From positions 87,290-151,289 of the forward strand of contig NZ_SMKV01000015.1 in the NCBI RefSeq assembly GCF_004348445.1: 64,000 bases of DNA, read 5' to 3'. Position 1 is the first letter of the stretch; every line of letters starts with the position of its first letter. Made by a program: the position numbers and the translations under genes. The notes below the pieces were generated by a model, which was given only the letters and a program-made list of their open reading frames with translations, did not search any database and had not been told where the DNA came from. Below, in pieces: positions 27,521 to 36,392 of this stretch. This stretch comes from Saccharopolyspora aridisoli (lineage in GTDB: Bacteria; Actinomycetota; Actinomycetes; Mycobacteriales; Pseudonocardiaceae).

Positions 27521-28587
27521 TGAGTTCTGCACGGGTGGCTCCCACCTTGGCCATCGTCGGTGCGACCGGTGCCGTCGGCACGGTCATGATCGACATCATC
27601 AACAACCGCGACTCGGTGCCGTGGGGTGAGATCCGGCTGATCGCCTCGCAGCGCTCGGCCGGCAAGAAGATCACCGTCCGCGGCGAGGACAACACCGTGG
27701 TCGCGCTGGCCCCCGAGGCGTTCGACGGCGTGGACATCGCGCTGTTCGACGTGCCGGACGAGATCTCCGCCGAGTGGGCCCCGGTGGCCGCCTCGCGCGG
27801 TGCCGTCGCGGTCGACAACTCCGGCGCCTTCCGGTTGGACCCCGAGGTGCCGCTGGTGGTGCCCGAGGTCAACCCGGAGAAGGTGCACGAGCGCCCCAAG
27901 GGCATCATCGCCAACCCGAACTGCACGACGCTGTCGATGATGGCCGCGCTGGGCGCGCTGCACCGCGAGTTCGGTCTGCGCGAACTGGTCGTCTCCTCCT
28001 ACCAGGCTGCTTCCGGTGCTGGGCAGGACGGCATCGACCGGCTCTACGCGGAGCTGGAGGCGGTGGCGGGCAAGCAGCTCGGCGTCCGCGCCGGTGACGT
28101 CGCCGAGGCCCTGGCCGCGGCCGGTCTGCCCGCCGAGACCCCGTTCAACGCGCCGCTGGCGCTCAACGTGGTCCCGTGGGCGGGTTCCCGCAAGGACGAC
28201 GGCTGGACCTCCGAGGAGCTCAAGGTCCGCAACGAGTCCCGCAAGATCCTGGGGATCCCGGAGCTGAAGGTCTCCGCGACCTGCGTCCGCGTCCCGGTGC
28301 TGACCACGCACTCGCTGGCGGTGCACGCCACCTTCGAGCGCGAGGTGTCGGTGGAGCAGGCGCACAAGCTCTTCTCCGACCAGCCGACGATCGTGCTGGA
28401 CGACGACCACGACAACGGCGTGTTCCCGACCCCGGCGGCCGTCGTCGGCGGCGACCCGACCCACGTCGGCCGCGTCCGCCAGGCGCTGGACTTCCCGAAC
28501 ACGCTGGACTTCTTCGTCTGCGGCGACAACCTCCGCAAGGGTGCGGCCCTCAACACCTACGAGATCGCCGAAACACTCGCCAAGTGA
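27520..28587 (+). CDS. asd: Aspartate-semialdehyde dehydrogenase
   Basis: This NADPH enzyme makes aspartate semialdehyde from aspartyl phosphate. The 355-residue protein has an N-terminal Rossmann motif (VGATGAVG, 13-20) and the catalytic Cys135 in [10 protein letters not shown]. The substrate-binding and catalytic His region is [14 protein letters not shown] 27520 overlaps the lysC stop (TGATG), giving a tight lysC-asd operon. A strong terminator hairpin follows 15 bp after the stop. Confidence 0.97.
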   Translation: MSSARVAPTLAIVGATGAVGTVMIDIINNRDSVPWGEIRLIASQRSAGKKITVRGEDNTVVALAPEAFDGVDIALFDVPDEISAEWAPVAASRGAVAVDNSGAFRLDPEVPLVVPEVNPEKVHERPKGIIANPNCTTLSMMAALGALHREFGLRELVVSSYQAASGAGQDGIDRLYAELEAVAGKQLGVRAGDVAEALAAAGLPAETPFNAPLALNVVPWAGSRKDDGWTSEELKVRNESRKILGIPELKVSATCVRVPVLTTHSLAVHATFEREVSVEQAHKLFSDQPTIVLDDDHDNGVFPTPAAVVGGDPTHVGRVRQALDFPNTLDFFVCGDNLRKGAALNTYEIAETLAK

Positions 28588-28602
28588 CCTGATCACCGGC
28601 AC

Positions 28603-28647
28603 GACGAGGGCGCTCCCTCCTGGCCACAGGGGGTGGGCGCCCTCGTC
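28603..28647 (+). terminator. Terminator hairpin after lysC-asd
   Basis: GACGAGGGCGC (28603-28613) and GCGCCCTCGTC (28637-28647) form a perfect 11-bp stem around a 23-nt loop, 15 bases after the asd stop. No T-run follows. Confidence 0.75.
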
Positions 28648-28925
28648 CGCCCGGAGGAGCGCGTCGACGATCTTGCCCATGTGCCGGTGCGCGGAGGCGA
28701 GCGCTCCTGCGTACTTCGACGTCCCCCGAAGCCGTCGGCGACCGTTCTCGTCGACGGGTGGGTGCGCGGAGATCTCCAACGGCATGGGTTCGTCCATGGC
28801 AGAGCGGCCCTATGGGCCCGCGGACCGATCTCGACGCGCTGGAGGATCGGGTCGTCGAAGCGGGAGTGATCCTGGGCACCCCGCCTGGGCCGACCGGGTG
28901 CCATCCGGGCGGATAGGTTCGTGGC
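28648..28925. other. Gap between asd and the FGGY kinase, no supported gene
   Basis: About 280 bases. A 34-codon frame (ATG 28812 to TAG 28916) encodes a protein-like stretch (RTDLDALEDRVVEAGVILG), and the minus strand from 28797 is open with plausible composition. Neither has a family signature or a good ribosome-binding site. Gene remnants are possible. Confidence 0.3.
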
Positions 28926-30398
28926 ATGAGCTCTGTCCCGGTCGTTCTGGGTGTCGATCTCGGCACCACTGCCACCAAGGTCGTCGCCGCAGGCACCGAT
29001 GCGCGGGTGCTGCACACCACCGAGCGCGGCTATCCGCTGCGCACCGACGAGTCGGGTGAGGCCACCCAGGACGCGTCGGAGGTGCTGCGGGCCGCGGTCG
29101 AGGCGCTTTCCGACTGCGTGATGTGGGCCCGGGAGCAGGGGCACGAGGTCGCCGGGCTGTCGTTCAGCAGCGCGATGCACACCCTTGTCGGGTTGGACTC
29201 CCGAGGCGTACCCGCCACGCGCGCGTTCAACTGGGCTGACACGCGGGCCGCCGACGTCGCCGCGCGGCTGCGCGCCGAGCCGGAGACGTCCTCGGCGCTG
29301 CACCGGGCGACCGGAACACCCGTGCACACCCAGTCGGTCATGGTGAAGCTGGCCTGGCTGACCTCGGCCGGAGCCGACATCGGCGAGGTCGAACGCTGGT
29401 GCGCGCTCAAGGACTTCGTGGTCACCGCCTTCACCGGCGAGTTCGTCACCGAGCACTCGCTGAGCTCCGGCAGCGGTCTGCAGGACATGCACTCGCTGAC
29501 CTGGCACGAACCAGCGCTGGAGGTCGCGGGCATCCGCGCCGAGCAGCTGCCGGAACTCCGCGAGCCGACCGCCTCGGTCCCGCTCGCGCCGCAGGTCGCC
29601 GAGGCCGTCGGGCTCCCGGCCGGTTTACCGGTCGTGCTCGGCGGCGGTGACGGGCCACTGGCCAACCTCGGCGTGGGCGCGGTGACCCCCGGTGTGGCGG
29701 CGCTGTCGCTGGGCACCAGCGGCGCTCTGCGGGTGACCCGGGACAAGCCGGGCGTGGACGACCGCTGCCGCACCTTCAGCTACGCGATCGCCGACGGCTT
29801 GTGGGTGATCGGTGGCGCGGTGAGCAATGGCGGCGTTGCCGGCCAGTGGGCCGCGGAGGCGTTCGGCGTGGACGTCGCGGACCTGCTCGAGGAGGCCGCC
29901 CAGGTCTCGGCCGGGGCCGACGGCCTGATGGCCTTGCCGTACCTGCTCGGCGAGCGCGCACCCTGGTGGGAACCGGGCCTGACCGGCGCTTTCCTCGGCC
30001 TGCGCCGCTCGCACGGCCGCGCCGAGATGACCCGCGCCATCATCGAGGGTGTCGCCCAGCAGCTCGCCCTGGTCCGCGACGCGGTCACCGAATCCGGCGC
30101 GGAGGTCCGAGCGGTGCGCGCCACCGGCGGAGGTTTCCGCAGCCGCATCTGGGCCGAGACCATCGCCTCCGCCCTGAACATGGACCTCGACCTCGCCGAA
30201 GGCAGCGGAGGGTCGGGTCTGGGAGCGGTCCTGCTGGCCTGGCGAGCCCTGGGCGAGATCGACTCCCTGGCCCACGCCGCGGAACTGGTCGCCGTCGAAT
30301 CCGAGATCGCCCCGGATCCGGCCGCAGCGGACCTCCTGGCCCGCCGCCGACCCCTCATCGACCAACTCCACCACACCCTCCGCGACCTGCCCCTCTGA
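28926..30398 (+). CDS. FGGY family carbohydrate kinase, probably gluconokinase
   Basis: A 490-residue sugar kinase with two actin-like ATPase domains: VLGVDLGTTATKVV (phosphate 1, residues 7-20), GGGDGPLANLGVGAV, SLGTSGALRV (phosphate 2) and ATGGGFRSRIWAETIASAL (adenosine). The segment THTQSVMVKLAWL resembles the substrate region of gluconate kinases of this family more than xylulokinases; that is a judgement by eye. It stands alone and is convergent with the ini locus. Confidence 0.85.
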   Translation: MSSVPVVLGVDLGTTATKVVAAGTDARVLHTTERGYPLRTDESGEATQDASEVLRAAVEALSDCVMWAREQGHEVAGLSFSSAMHTLVGLDSRGVPATRAFNWADTRAADVAARLRAEPETSSALHRATGTPVHTQSVMVKLAWLTSAGADIGEVERWCALKDFVVTAFTGEFVTEHSLSSGSGLQDMHSLTWHEPALEVAGIRAEQLPELREPTASVPLAPQVAEAVGLPAGLPVVLGGGDGPLANLGVGAVTPGVAALSLGTSGALRVTRDKPGVDDRCRTFSYAIADGLWVIGGAVSNGGVAGQWAAEAFGVDVADLLEEAAQVSAGADGLMALPYLLGERAPWWEPGLTGAFLGLRRSHGRAEMTRAIIEGVAQQLALVRDAVTESGAEVRAVRATGGGFRSRIWAETIASALNMDLDLAEGSGGSGLGAVLLAWRALGEIDSLAHAAELVAVESEIAPDPAAADLLARRRPLIDQLHHTLRDLPL

Positions 30399-30436
30399 CC
30401 CCTGACCCGGCCGGGCTCCGAGGTTCGCGGGGTCAG
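30395..30436. terminator. Dyad containing both stops of the FGGY kinase and iniC
   Basis: CTGACCCC (30395-30402) pairs with GGGGTCAG (30429-30436). The left arm includes the kinase TGA (30396-30398) and the right arm the iniC stop (TCA at 30433-30435). It probably ends transcription from both sides, without a T-run. Confidence 0.45.
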
Positions 30437-32574
30437 CCTCGGGAGTGGCGGCCCGAGGGGGTCGGGTCGACGTAGTGGGAGGACTCCTCCTCGGGGTCCG
30501 GTTTGGCGTGGCTGCCGGTGGGCTGGTTGACCGCGGAACGGGTGTGGGACTCGCCCTGCTCCGGCTCGGCCCGGCGCCGGCGCCCCGTGCTGGTGCCCAC
30601 CTCGCGGAGCGCTCGGCGCCCGGTCGGGTGGTCGCTCTGCTGCAGGAACTGGGTGGCCGGGGTCTTCCCGGGGGTGTGCGTGCCGCGTGCCGGGGTCGAC
30701 CACTCGCCCTGGCGGGCCGGGGCAGCGGCCGGCTCCTGGCGGGCTCGTTCCGCCTCGGCAGCCTGGCGAGCCTGCTCAGCCTCCGCGGCGCGCCTGGCCT
30801 GCTCAGCCTCGGCGGCCTGGCGGGCTCGTTCCGCCTCCGCGGCCTGGCGAGCCTGCTCAGCCTCCGCGGCGCGCCTGGCCTGCTCAGCCTCGGCCGCTTG
30901 GCGGGCTCGTTCCGCCTCCGCGGCCTGGCGAGCCTGCTCAGCCTCCGCGGCGCGCCTGGCCTGCTCAGCCTCGGCCGCTTGGCGGGCCTGCTCAGCTTGG
31001 GCCTGGGCCTGGGCCTGGGCCTGGGCTTGGGCCTGGGCTTGGGCTTGGGCTTGGGCCTGGGCGGCACGGGCTTGTTGCTGGGCTTGGGCCTGGGCGGCCT
31101 GCTGCGGATTCCCCTGGTTCTGGATCTGGTGCAGGATCACGCGTTCCGCGCTGCGCAAGACGCAGCGGACGGCATCGCGGTGAGCGCGGTCGAGCATCGG
31201 GTTGACGGCCTGCTCGCGCCAGCGGGAGAGCGTGGCGGTGGCCTCGTCGGCGACCTCGGTGATCGCCGCCGTCTCGTCCAGGCCGAGCCGTGCGTGCGGT
31301 GAGTGCCCGGAAGCGCCGAGCAGCCGCTTGGCCTCGGCTTGCAACGGGCGGGCGAACCGGATCTGCCCGGAGTCCAACGCTGACAGGGTGCGCAGCTCGT
31401 TCCACTCGTGGGCGTTGGTGAGGACCCGCTCGAACTCGCCGAGCAGCTGCTGCACTCCGGGGCGCGGGTTGGCGCGGAGCACCATGTCCACCGCCAGCAG
31501 CGCGGACCGGGCGCGCAGCGCGTCCTGGCGCTCCACGAACTGCGAGCGCAGCGTCTCCTGCAGGGTCGCGAGCCCACTGGTCTCCAGCAGCTCCTGCTGC
31601 AGCTGCTCGGCAGTGCTGACCCCACCGCGCAGCAGGTCCAGCGAGCGCGCGATGCCGTAGTGGCCGTAGCGCTCCAGCAGCCGCTGCCGGATCTCCGACG
31701 GCACGGCCTCCAAGCCCGCCTTGACGAACCGCTCCGCCGACAGCAGCAGCGTGTCCCGGTCGGTGTCGGACAACCGCGCCAGGTAGGCGAGGATCTTGAA
31801 GTCGTCCTCGGTCATCGTCGACGACGCCTGCCCGAGCAGCCCCACGACCGGGATGAAGTGCTGGGCGAACGCGCTCAGCGTCGGGTCGGCGCGGTAGCGA
31901 TCGGCGATTCGCCCGGCGGCGGCCAGCGCGTCGGTGCCGCCGTCGCCGGTCTCGTCGGCGCGGGAGAACGCGACGATGGTGTTGATCGGCACGCAGCGCG
32001 CGGTCTGCAGCTCGTTGACCGACTGCAGGAACTGCAGGTCGGTCTGGCGCGGGTAGCGGGTCAGGTACAGCACCGCGTCGGACTCGGAGAGGATCTGCGC
32101 GAGCGCGGAGCGGCCGGTCTCCTGCACGGCCGCGGAGGCCACGCCGGGCGTCTCGATCAGCGTGATGGCTTGCAGGCCCGGTGTCGGGGATTCGATGACC
32201 AGCCGGGAGACCTCGTCCGGACGCCAGTGCTGCAGGTCCCTGATCGTCGCCGAGTCCAATGTGGACACCGGAACGTTCTGCACCGCGCCGTGCGGGGTGT
32301 GCACCAGGATCTTCGGTTCCGGTCCGTACTGGTAGAACGTCGTGACCTGGGTGCGCTCCTCGGCGTCGGTGGGCGCCAGGTCGGTCCCGATCAACGCGTT
32401 GATCAGCGTCGACTTGCCCGACTTCACCCGCCCGCTGACCGCGATCCGCAGGGGTTGGTCGAGCCGTTCCAGGCGGTCGCGCAGCCACGTGGACGTGCGC
32501 GGATCGTCGCGGTAGAACGTCATCGTCCGCATCAGCAGGCCCTTGGCCCGCTCCAGCAGTGCTTCGGTGCTCAT
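30433..32574 (-). CDS. iniC: Dynamin-like GTPase IniC, with a long coiled repeat tail
   Basis: A 713-residue bacterial dynamin-like protein, third gene of an iniBAC-type operon. The GTPase P-loop GRVKSGKS is at 48-55. The G3 motif reads ETPG (141-144) rather than DxxG, and G4 is SRAD (204-207), both divergent. From about 510 the protein has an Ala-Gln run and then nine near-identical nonapeptides (AEAEQARRA, AEAEQARQA, AEAERARQA three times over), probably a long coiled coil. A basic/acidic disordered tail ends the chain. The ATG overlaps the iniA stop (ATGA). In mycobacteria IniA/IniC act at the envelope during cell-wall stress. The tail length is the oddity here. Confidence 0.85.
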   Translation of the reverse strand: MSTEALLERAKGLLMRTMTFYRDDPRTSTWLRDRLERLDQPLRIAVSGRVKSGKSTLINALIGTDLAPTDAEERTQVTTFYQYGPEPKILVHTPHGAVQNVPVSTLDSATIRDLQHWRPDEVSRLVIESPTPGLQAITLIETPGVASAAVQETGRSALAQILSESDAVLYLTRYPRQTDLQFLQSVNELQTARCVPINTIVAFSRADETGDGGTDALAAAGRIADRYRADPTLSAFAQHFIPVVGLLGQASSTMTEDDFKILAYLARLSDTDRDTLLLSAERFVKAGLEAVPSEIRQRLLERYGHYGIARSLDLLRGGVSTAEQLQQELLETSGLATLQETLRSQFVERQDALRARSALLAVDMVLRANPRPGVQQLLGEFERVLTNAHEWNELRTLSALDSGQIRFARPLQAEAKRLLGASGHSPHARLGLDETAAITEVADEATATLSRWREQAVNPMLDRAHRDAVRCVLRSAERVILHQIQNQGNPQQAAQAQAQQQARAAQAQAQAQAQAQAQAQAQAQAQAEQARQAAEAEQARRAAEAEQARQAAEAERARQAAEAEQARRAAEAEQARQAAEAERARQAAEAEQARRAAEAEQARQAAEAERARQEPAAAPARQGEWSTPARGTHTPGKTPATQFLQQSDHPTGRRALREVGTSTGRRRRAEPEQGESHTRSAVNQPTGSHAKPDPEEESSHYVDPTPSGRHSRG
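30727..31090. repeat. Coding repeats in iniC: 81-bp units (3x27 bp) and a CTTGGGCCTGGG run
   Basis: About 30730-30990 contains three near-identical 81-bp units, each made of three 27-bp sub-repeats encoding the A-E-A-E/R-x-A-R-x-A nonapeptide. 31000-31090 is a 12-bp-scale repeat encoding Ala-Gln dipeptides. Copy number is likely to vary by slippage or recombination, always in whole codons. Confidence 0.85.
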
Positions 32575-34391
32575 GCGGCGGTGATCCGGTTCTGCGTGAG
32601 CTGGGTGACCCGCCGGCGAAGCACGGTGATCTCCTCGAGCTTCTGCTTGATCTCCCGCGCCCGCTGGTCGCGGTCCACCGCGCTGCGCTCCGCGGAGCGC
32701 TTGATCGCCTGGATGGACTGGCTGATCTCCATCTGGGCGTCCTCGGTGATCCGGGTGAAGTGCTTGTGCAGCGCCTTGTGGATCGCGCGGATGGTGTCCT
32801 TCGAGTCCTTGTTGACCTGGAAGATCACCTGCTCGATGTGCCGCTGCACGTTGCTCTTGGCCTCGGTCTGGCGGCGGCGCAGCCGCATGTCCTTCTCTTC
32901 CTTGAGGCTCTTGGTGCCCAGCAGCACACCGGCCGAGATCGACACGACGTTCATCAGCGGCAGCCCGGCCATCGTGGTGATCAGGCCGAACATCAGCACG
33001 CCGCCGTAGGAGCCGCGCAGACCGGTGAGGACCTGGTCGAAGTTCTTGTAGTCGGCGCCGGTCGGCAGCTTCGGGCCGGGGACATCGTCGAGCGGGTCCG
33101 GCGCCAGCACCGGGTTCAGCTCGGGCGGGCGGCTCAGCTGCTGCGGCGGCAGCTGCTCGGCGACCATCTCGGCGAGGCGCTGCTGGCGCTGCTCCAGCCA
33201 GCCGAAGGTCTCGCTGATCGCATCGGTGAGCCGGGCCTGCATCCACCGGATGAAGTCGTCCCAGATCATCAGCGGGTCTGCGACCTCGAAGATCTCGTTG
33301 ACCTCGTGCAGCACCGCCCAGGTGCGCTCCCGGAAGTCGTACTCGATGTCGGTGAACAGCTCGGAGATGCCGTCGTTGAGCGTCTTCTGCCAGTGCTGCG
33401 AGATGCGGCGCAGGTCCTCGGCCCGGCGCTGCGCGGTCTCCAGCTCGACCAGCGTTTCGGCGGCGGTGCGCGGGTTCTGCGCGGCGAGCTCCGCGCGCAG
33501 CGAGTCGTTGATCTGGGTCAGCGCCTCGGATACGTTGTGCGCCACCAGCCTTCGCGTGAACTGCTCGTGCTGGCCCGCGAGTTCGGTCTGCAGGAACTCC
33601 AGCAGCTGCGGGAATCCCGACTCCGCGTTGAGGTTGGTGTTGCGCGACTGCATGGCGCGCATCCGGATGTCGGCCGAGACCGGGAACAGCTTCGCCGAGA
33701 CGCCCGCGTTGCTCAGGTGCTTCCGGTTGACCTCCAGGACCTTCCGCCAGTGCGGGGTCCGGTCGATCTTGGGCATCACGAGCGCGATGTTCGGGCACAG
33801 CGCGGTGGCCTGCTTGAGGAACGCGAGCTCGTTGGTGGTCAGTTCCTGTGTCGAATCGGACACCATCAGCAGCGCGTCGGCTTCGGCGACCACGGAGAGT
33901 GTCGTGCTGGTGAGGAAAGATGAGACGCTTCCCACACCGGGGGTGTCCATCAGCGCCAGACCGTTCTGCAGCACCGCTCGTGGGATGCCGATCTCACCTC
34001 GGGTCACCGGACGGCCGTTCGCGACGGCGCGTTCCATGTGCTCTTGGACCTGGTCGATCGGCACCGGTGTGCGGTCGAGCGCGACCGGTCCGCGCGCGGG
34101 TTCCTGCTCGATCAGCAGCGCGGTGGGCTCGTCGGCGTAGCGCACCAGTGTCGGCACGGTCGTGGTGACGTCGTCACCTGACGGGCACACGGGCGCGTTC
34201 ACGATGGCGTTGACCAGCGCGGACTTTCCCTGCTTCGACTCTCCGACGACCAGCACGAGCTGGGTCGGGTCGAGGACTCTTGTTCTGATTTGGCGCAGGC
34301 GGCCATGCAGATCGGCGCGCTGCTGCTCGGCGCACTCGGCAGTAGCGCGATCGATCAGTTCCACCAACGCTGTCTCGATCACGGCGGCCAT
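32571..34391 (-). CDS. iniA: Dynamin-like GTPase IniA
   Basis: A 606-residue dynamin-like GTPase. G1 GESKQGKS is at 50-57, G3 is DTPG in LALMDTPGVGS and G4 is PKID. A helical stalk follows, and a hydrophobic segment near 455-480 (GVLMFGLITTMAGLPLM, then VVSISAGVLLG) could insert in the membrane as in other bacterial dynamins. A basic helical C terminus ends the protein. It overlaps iniC by ATGA. In M. tuberculosis IniA is induced by isoniazid and ethambutol and remodels membranes. iniB lies 165 bp upstream, separated by a terminator. Confidence 0.87.
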   Translation of the reverse strand: MAAVIETALVELIDRATAECAEQQRADLHGRLRQIRTRVLDPTQLVLVVGESKQGKSALVNAIVNAPVCPSGDDVTTTVPTLVRYADEPTALLIEQEPARGPVALDRTPVPIDQVQEHMERAVANGRPVTRGEIGIPRAVLQNGLALMDTPGVGSVSSFLTSTTLSVVAEADALLMVSDSTQELTTNELAFLKQATALCPNIALVMPKIDRTPHWRKVLEVNRKHLSNAGVSAKLFPVSADIRMRAMQSRNTNLNAESGFPQLLEFLQTELAGQHEQFTRRLVAHNVSEALTQINDSLRAELAAQNPRTAAETLVELETAQRRAEDLRRISQHWQKTLNDGISELFTDIEYDFRERTWAVLHEVNEIFEVADPLMIWDDFIRWMQARLTDAISETFGWLEQRQQRLAEMVAEQLPPQQLSRPPELNPVLAPDPLDDVPGPKLPTGADYKNFDQVLTGLRGSYGGVLMFGLITTMAGLPLMNVVSISAGVLLGTKSLKEEKDMRLRRRQTEAKSNVQRHIEQVIFQVNKDSKDTIRAIHKALHKHFTRITEDAQMEISQSIQAIKRSAERSAVDRDQRAREIKQKLEEITVLRRRVTQLTQNRITAA

Positions 34392-34490
34392 TGTGTCGTG
34401 CCGCGGCGGTTAGAGAAACCCAATCGGTTGAACTCACATCGCTAACGCGCACGCGCCGTGTTGGTGAGGCACGCGGAATTTACGGAATGT

Positions 34491-34529
34491 GAAAAATGCC
34501 GGGATCCACTCAGGGAGCGGATCCCGGCA
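34491..34529 (-). terminator. Intrinsic terminator between iniB and iniA
   Basis: On the minus strand TGCCGGGATCC (34529-34519) and GGATCCCGGCA (34507-34497) form a perfect 11-bp stem followed at once by TTTTTC. It lies 28 bp after the iniB stop. Expression of iniAC must therefore read through it or use its own promoter in 34392-34490. Confidence 0.85.
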
Positions 34530-34556
34530 CCTTCAAAGCTCAGTCGCGGAGAGCGA

Positions 34557-36392
34557 TCAGAGCAGGCCGTCCAGCGGCAGCGCGTCCGTGGCGGTGTTGG
34601 TCAGGTCCTCCACCGGCTCGCCGACGATCGGACCCGCGACCGGCAGGTCGCTCGGTGCCGGCAGGTGCGAGACCACGTCGCCGACCGGGGCCAGCGGAGC
34701 GGCGTCCAGCGGCAGCGCCGAGGTGACGTCCTCGACCGGCAGCGCGTCGGTGGGCAGCGCGGAGGTCAGGTCGTCGACCGGCAGCGCGGAGACGTCGCCA
34801 CCGGCAACGGTGTCGGTCACGGAGCTGGCGAGGTCGCCGGCGACCGGGACGTTGGCAACGGCGTCGGTGACCGTGCCGGTGACGTCGCCGATGGCCTCCG
34901 GGCCGACCGGGACGTTGTTGACCAGGCTGCCGCTAACGGCGGCACCGCCGGCCACGTCGCCCACGACCGGGACGTTGCTCAGCGCGCCGGTGGCGGTGTC
35001 GGCGACCTCGCCGGCGACCGGAACGTTGGAGACGGCACCGGTGACGTCACCCGAGGTCACGTCGCCCAGGGCGTCGCCCACGACCGGCACGTTCGCGCCG
35101 GCGTCGGTCAGCGTGCCGGCCACACCGGTCACGTCGCCCGAGGTCACGTCGCCGACGACGTCACCCACGACCGGCACGGAGCCGACGGTGCTGGTGGCGG
35201 TGGAGGCGATGTCGCCCACGACCGGGACGCCGGCCACGACGCCCAGCGGGCCGCTCTCGGCGGCGCCCGTGACGGAACCGGCCAGGTCGCCCACGACCGG
35301 GACACCAGCGGCAGCGCCGGCCAGGTCGCCCACGACCGGCAGGCCGGCGGCGTTGTCGCTCAGGTTCCCGGCGATGCCGGTCACGTCGCCCGAGGTGACC
35401 GAGCCGACGACGTCGCCGACGACCGGGGCCTCGGAAACGGTGGAGGTCAGGTCACCGGCAACGCCGGTGATGTCGCCCGAGGTCACGTTGCCGACGACGT
35501 CGCCCACGACGGGGGCCTCGGAAACGGTGGAGGTCAGGTCACCGGCAACGCCGGTGATGTCGCCCGAGGTCACGTCGCCGACGACGTCGCCCACGACCGG
35601 GGCGTCGCCCACGACCTGGGTGGCGTTGGCGGCCACGTCGCCCACGACCGGGGCGTTGGTGACCACGTCGGTGACGTTGCCCGAGGCCACGTCGCCGACC
35701 ACGTTGGTGACGTCGCCGTGCACCAGCGAACCGGTGACCGACGCGACGTCCAGCGAGCTGTCGAACATGTGGGTGGCGGTGCTGGTGACCGAACCGACGG
35801 TGGAGGACAGGTCGAGGTTGTCACCGATGTTGACGTCGTTGCCCGACAGGACCTGGTTGCCCGAGAGCACGTCGTGCACGTTGACGACGTTGTGCGAGTC
35901 GACGTCGGTGTGCTCGATGTCGATGTTGGTGTCGCCGTTCTGCGCCGGGGCGGGGGCAGGCATCTGGGCGTCGACGTCGCCGCCGGGGCCGAAGTCGTCA
36001 GAGGGGGTGTTCTGCAGCATGCTGAGTTCTTCCTGCTCGTGTGGATGTGCGGGATGCAGTTCGCTGATTACGACATGCTGGTTGCTCGCGGCGAACTTCT
36101 CGACGCTGCTCGAAAGCGAGCGGTCGTGCGCGTTGACCACCTCGACCGGCGCGTAGTCGAGGACCAGCGACGTGGCTTGAAGCACGTCTGTCGCGCTCAT
36201 TTCCCCGAGTCCGACCTGATCCAACGTGGCTTGCGGATCAGCGTCGAAGGCCGACCGTGCGGCCGGATCGCTGACGAGGCGCGTGAGGAACTCGTGCAGC
36301 GTCGGTTCCGCGGACAGGCCGGAGTTGGAGTGCGTCCCGGGGTCGGAGGTGGGGGACTCGGCCTGACCAGAGGGGTGCTGAGGGTTCGCCAT
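34557..36392 (-). CDS. iniB: IniB-type protein with PVVGD/TSGD repeats
   Basis: A 611-residue protein. Residues 31-80 (TLHEFLTRLVSDPAARSAFD...GLGEMSATDVLQ) match the conserved N-terminal domain of IniB proteins. The rest is low-complexity, acidic and Val/Gly/Asp/Thr-rich. PVVGD occurs ten times, often as PVVGDVVGDVTSGD, and a 29-residue unit is duplicated. It may form an extended beta structure. No signal peptide or transmembrane helix is seen. GGGAGG lies eight bases before the ATG. It is the first gene of the ini operon and probably the most expressed, because a terminator follows. IniB function is unknown even in mycobacteria. Confidence 0.82.
   Translation of the reverse strand: MANPQHPSGQAESPTSDPGTHSNSGLSAEPTLHEFLTRLVSDPAARSAFDADPQATLDQVGLGEMSATDVLQATSLVLDYAPVEVVNAHDRSLSSSVEKFAASNQHVVISELHPAHPHEQEELSMLQNTPSDDFGPGGDVDAQMPAPAPAQNGDTNIDIEHTDVDSHNVVNVHDVLSGNQVLSGNDVNIGDNLDLSSTVGSVTSTATHMFDSSLDVASVTGSLVHGDVTNVVGDVASGNVTDVVTNAPVVGDVAANATQVVGDAPVVGDVVGDVTSGDITGVAGDLTSTVSEAPVVGDVVGNVTSGDITGVAGDLTSTVSEAPVVGDVVGSVTSGDVTGIAGNLSDNAAGLPVVGDLAGAAAGVPVVGDLAGSVTGAAESGPLGVVAGVPVVGDIASTATSTVGSVPVVGDVVGDVTSGDVTGVAGTLTDAGANVPVVGDALGDVTSGDVTGAVSNVPVAGEVADTATGALSNVPVVGDVAGGAAVSGSLVNNVPVGPEAIGDVTGTVTDAVANVPVAGDLASSVTDTVAGGDVSALPVDDLTSALPTDALPVEDVTSALPLDAAPLAPVGDVVSHLPAPSDLPVAGPIVGEPVEDLTNTATDALPLDGLL
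35428..35601. repeat. Two near-identical 87-bp tandem copies within iniB
   Basis: Copies at 35428-35514 and 35515-35601 encode the same 29-residue unit (VVG-D/N-VTSGDITGVAGDLTS... to APVVGD) with only a few base differences. This points to a recent in-frame duplication among older, more diverged copies across 34780-35700. Confidence 0.85.

Noticed and set aside
28812..28916. 34-codon open frame upstream of the FGGY kinase
   Set aside because: Protein-like composition but no ribosome-binding site, no family, and too short to support.
30727..31090. CRISPR-like repeat array
   Set aside because: Repeats are contiguous, in frame and without spacers; they encode a protein repeat.
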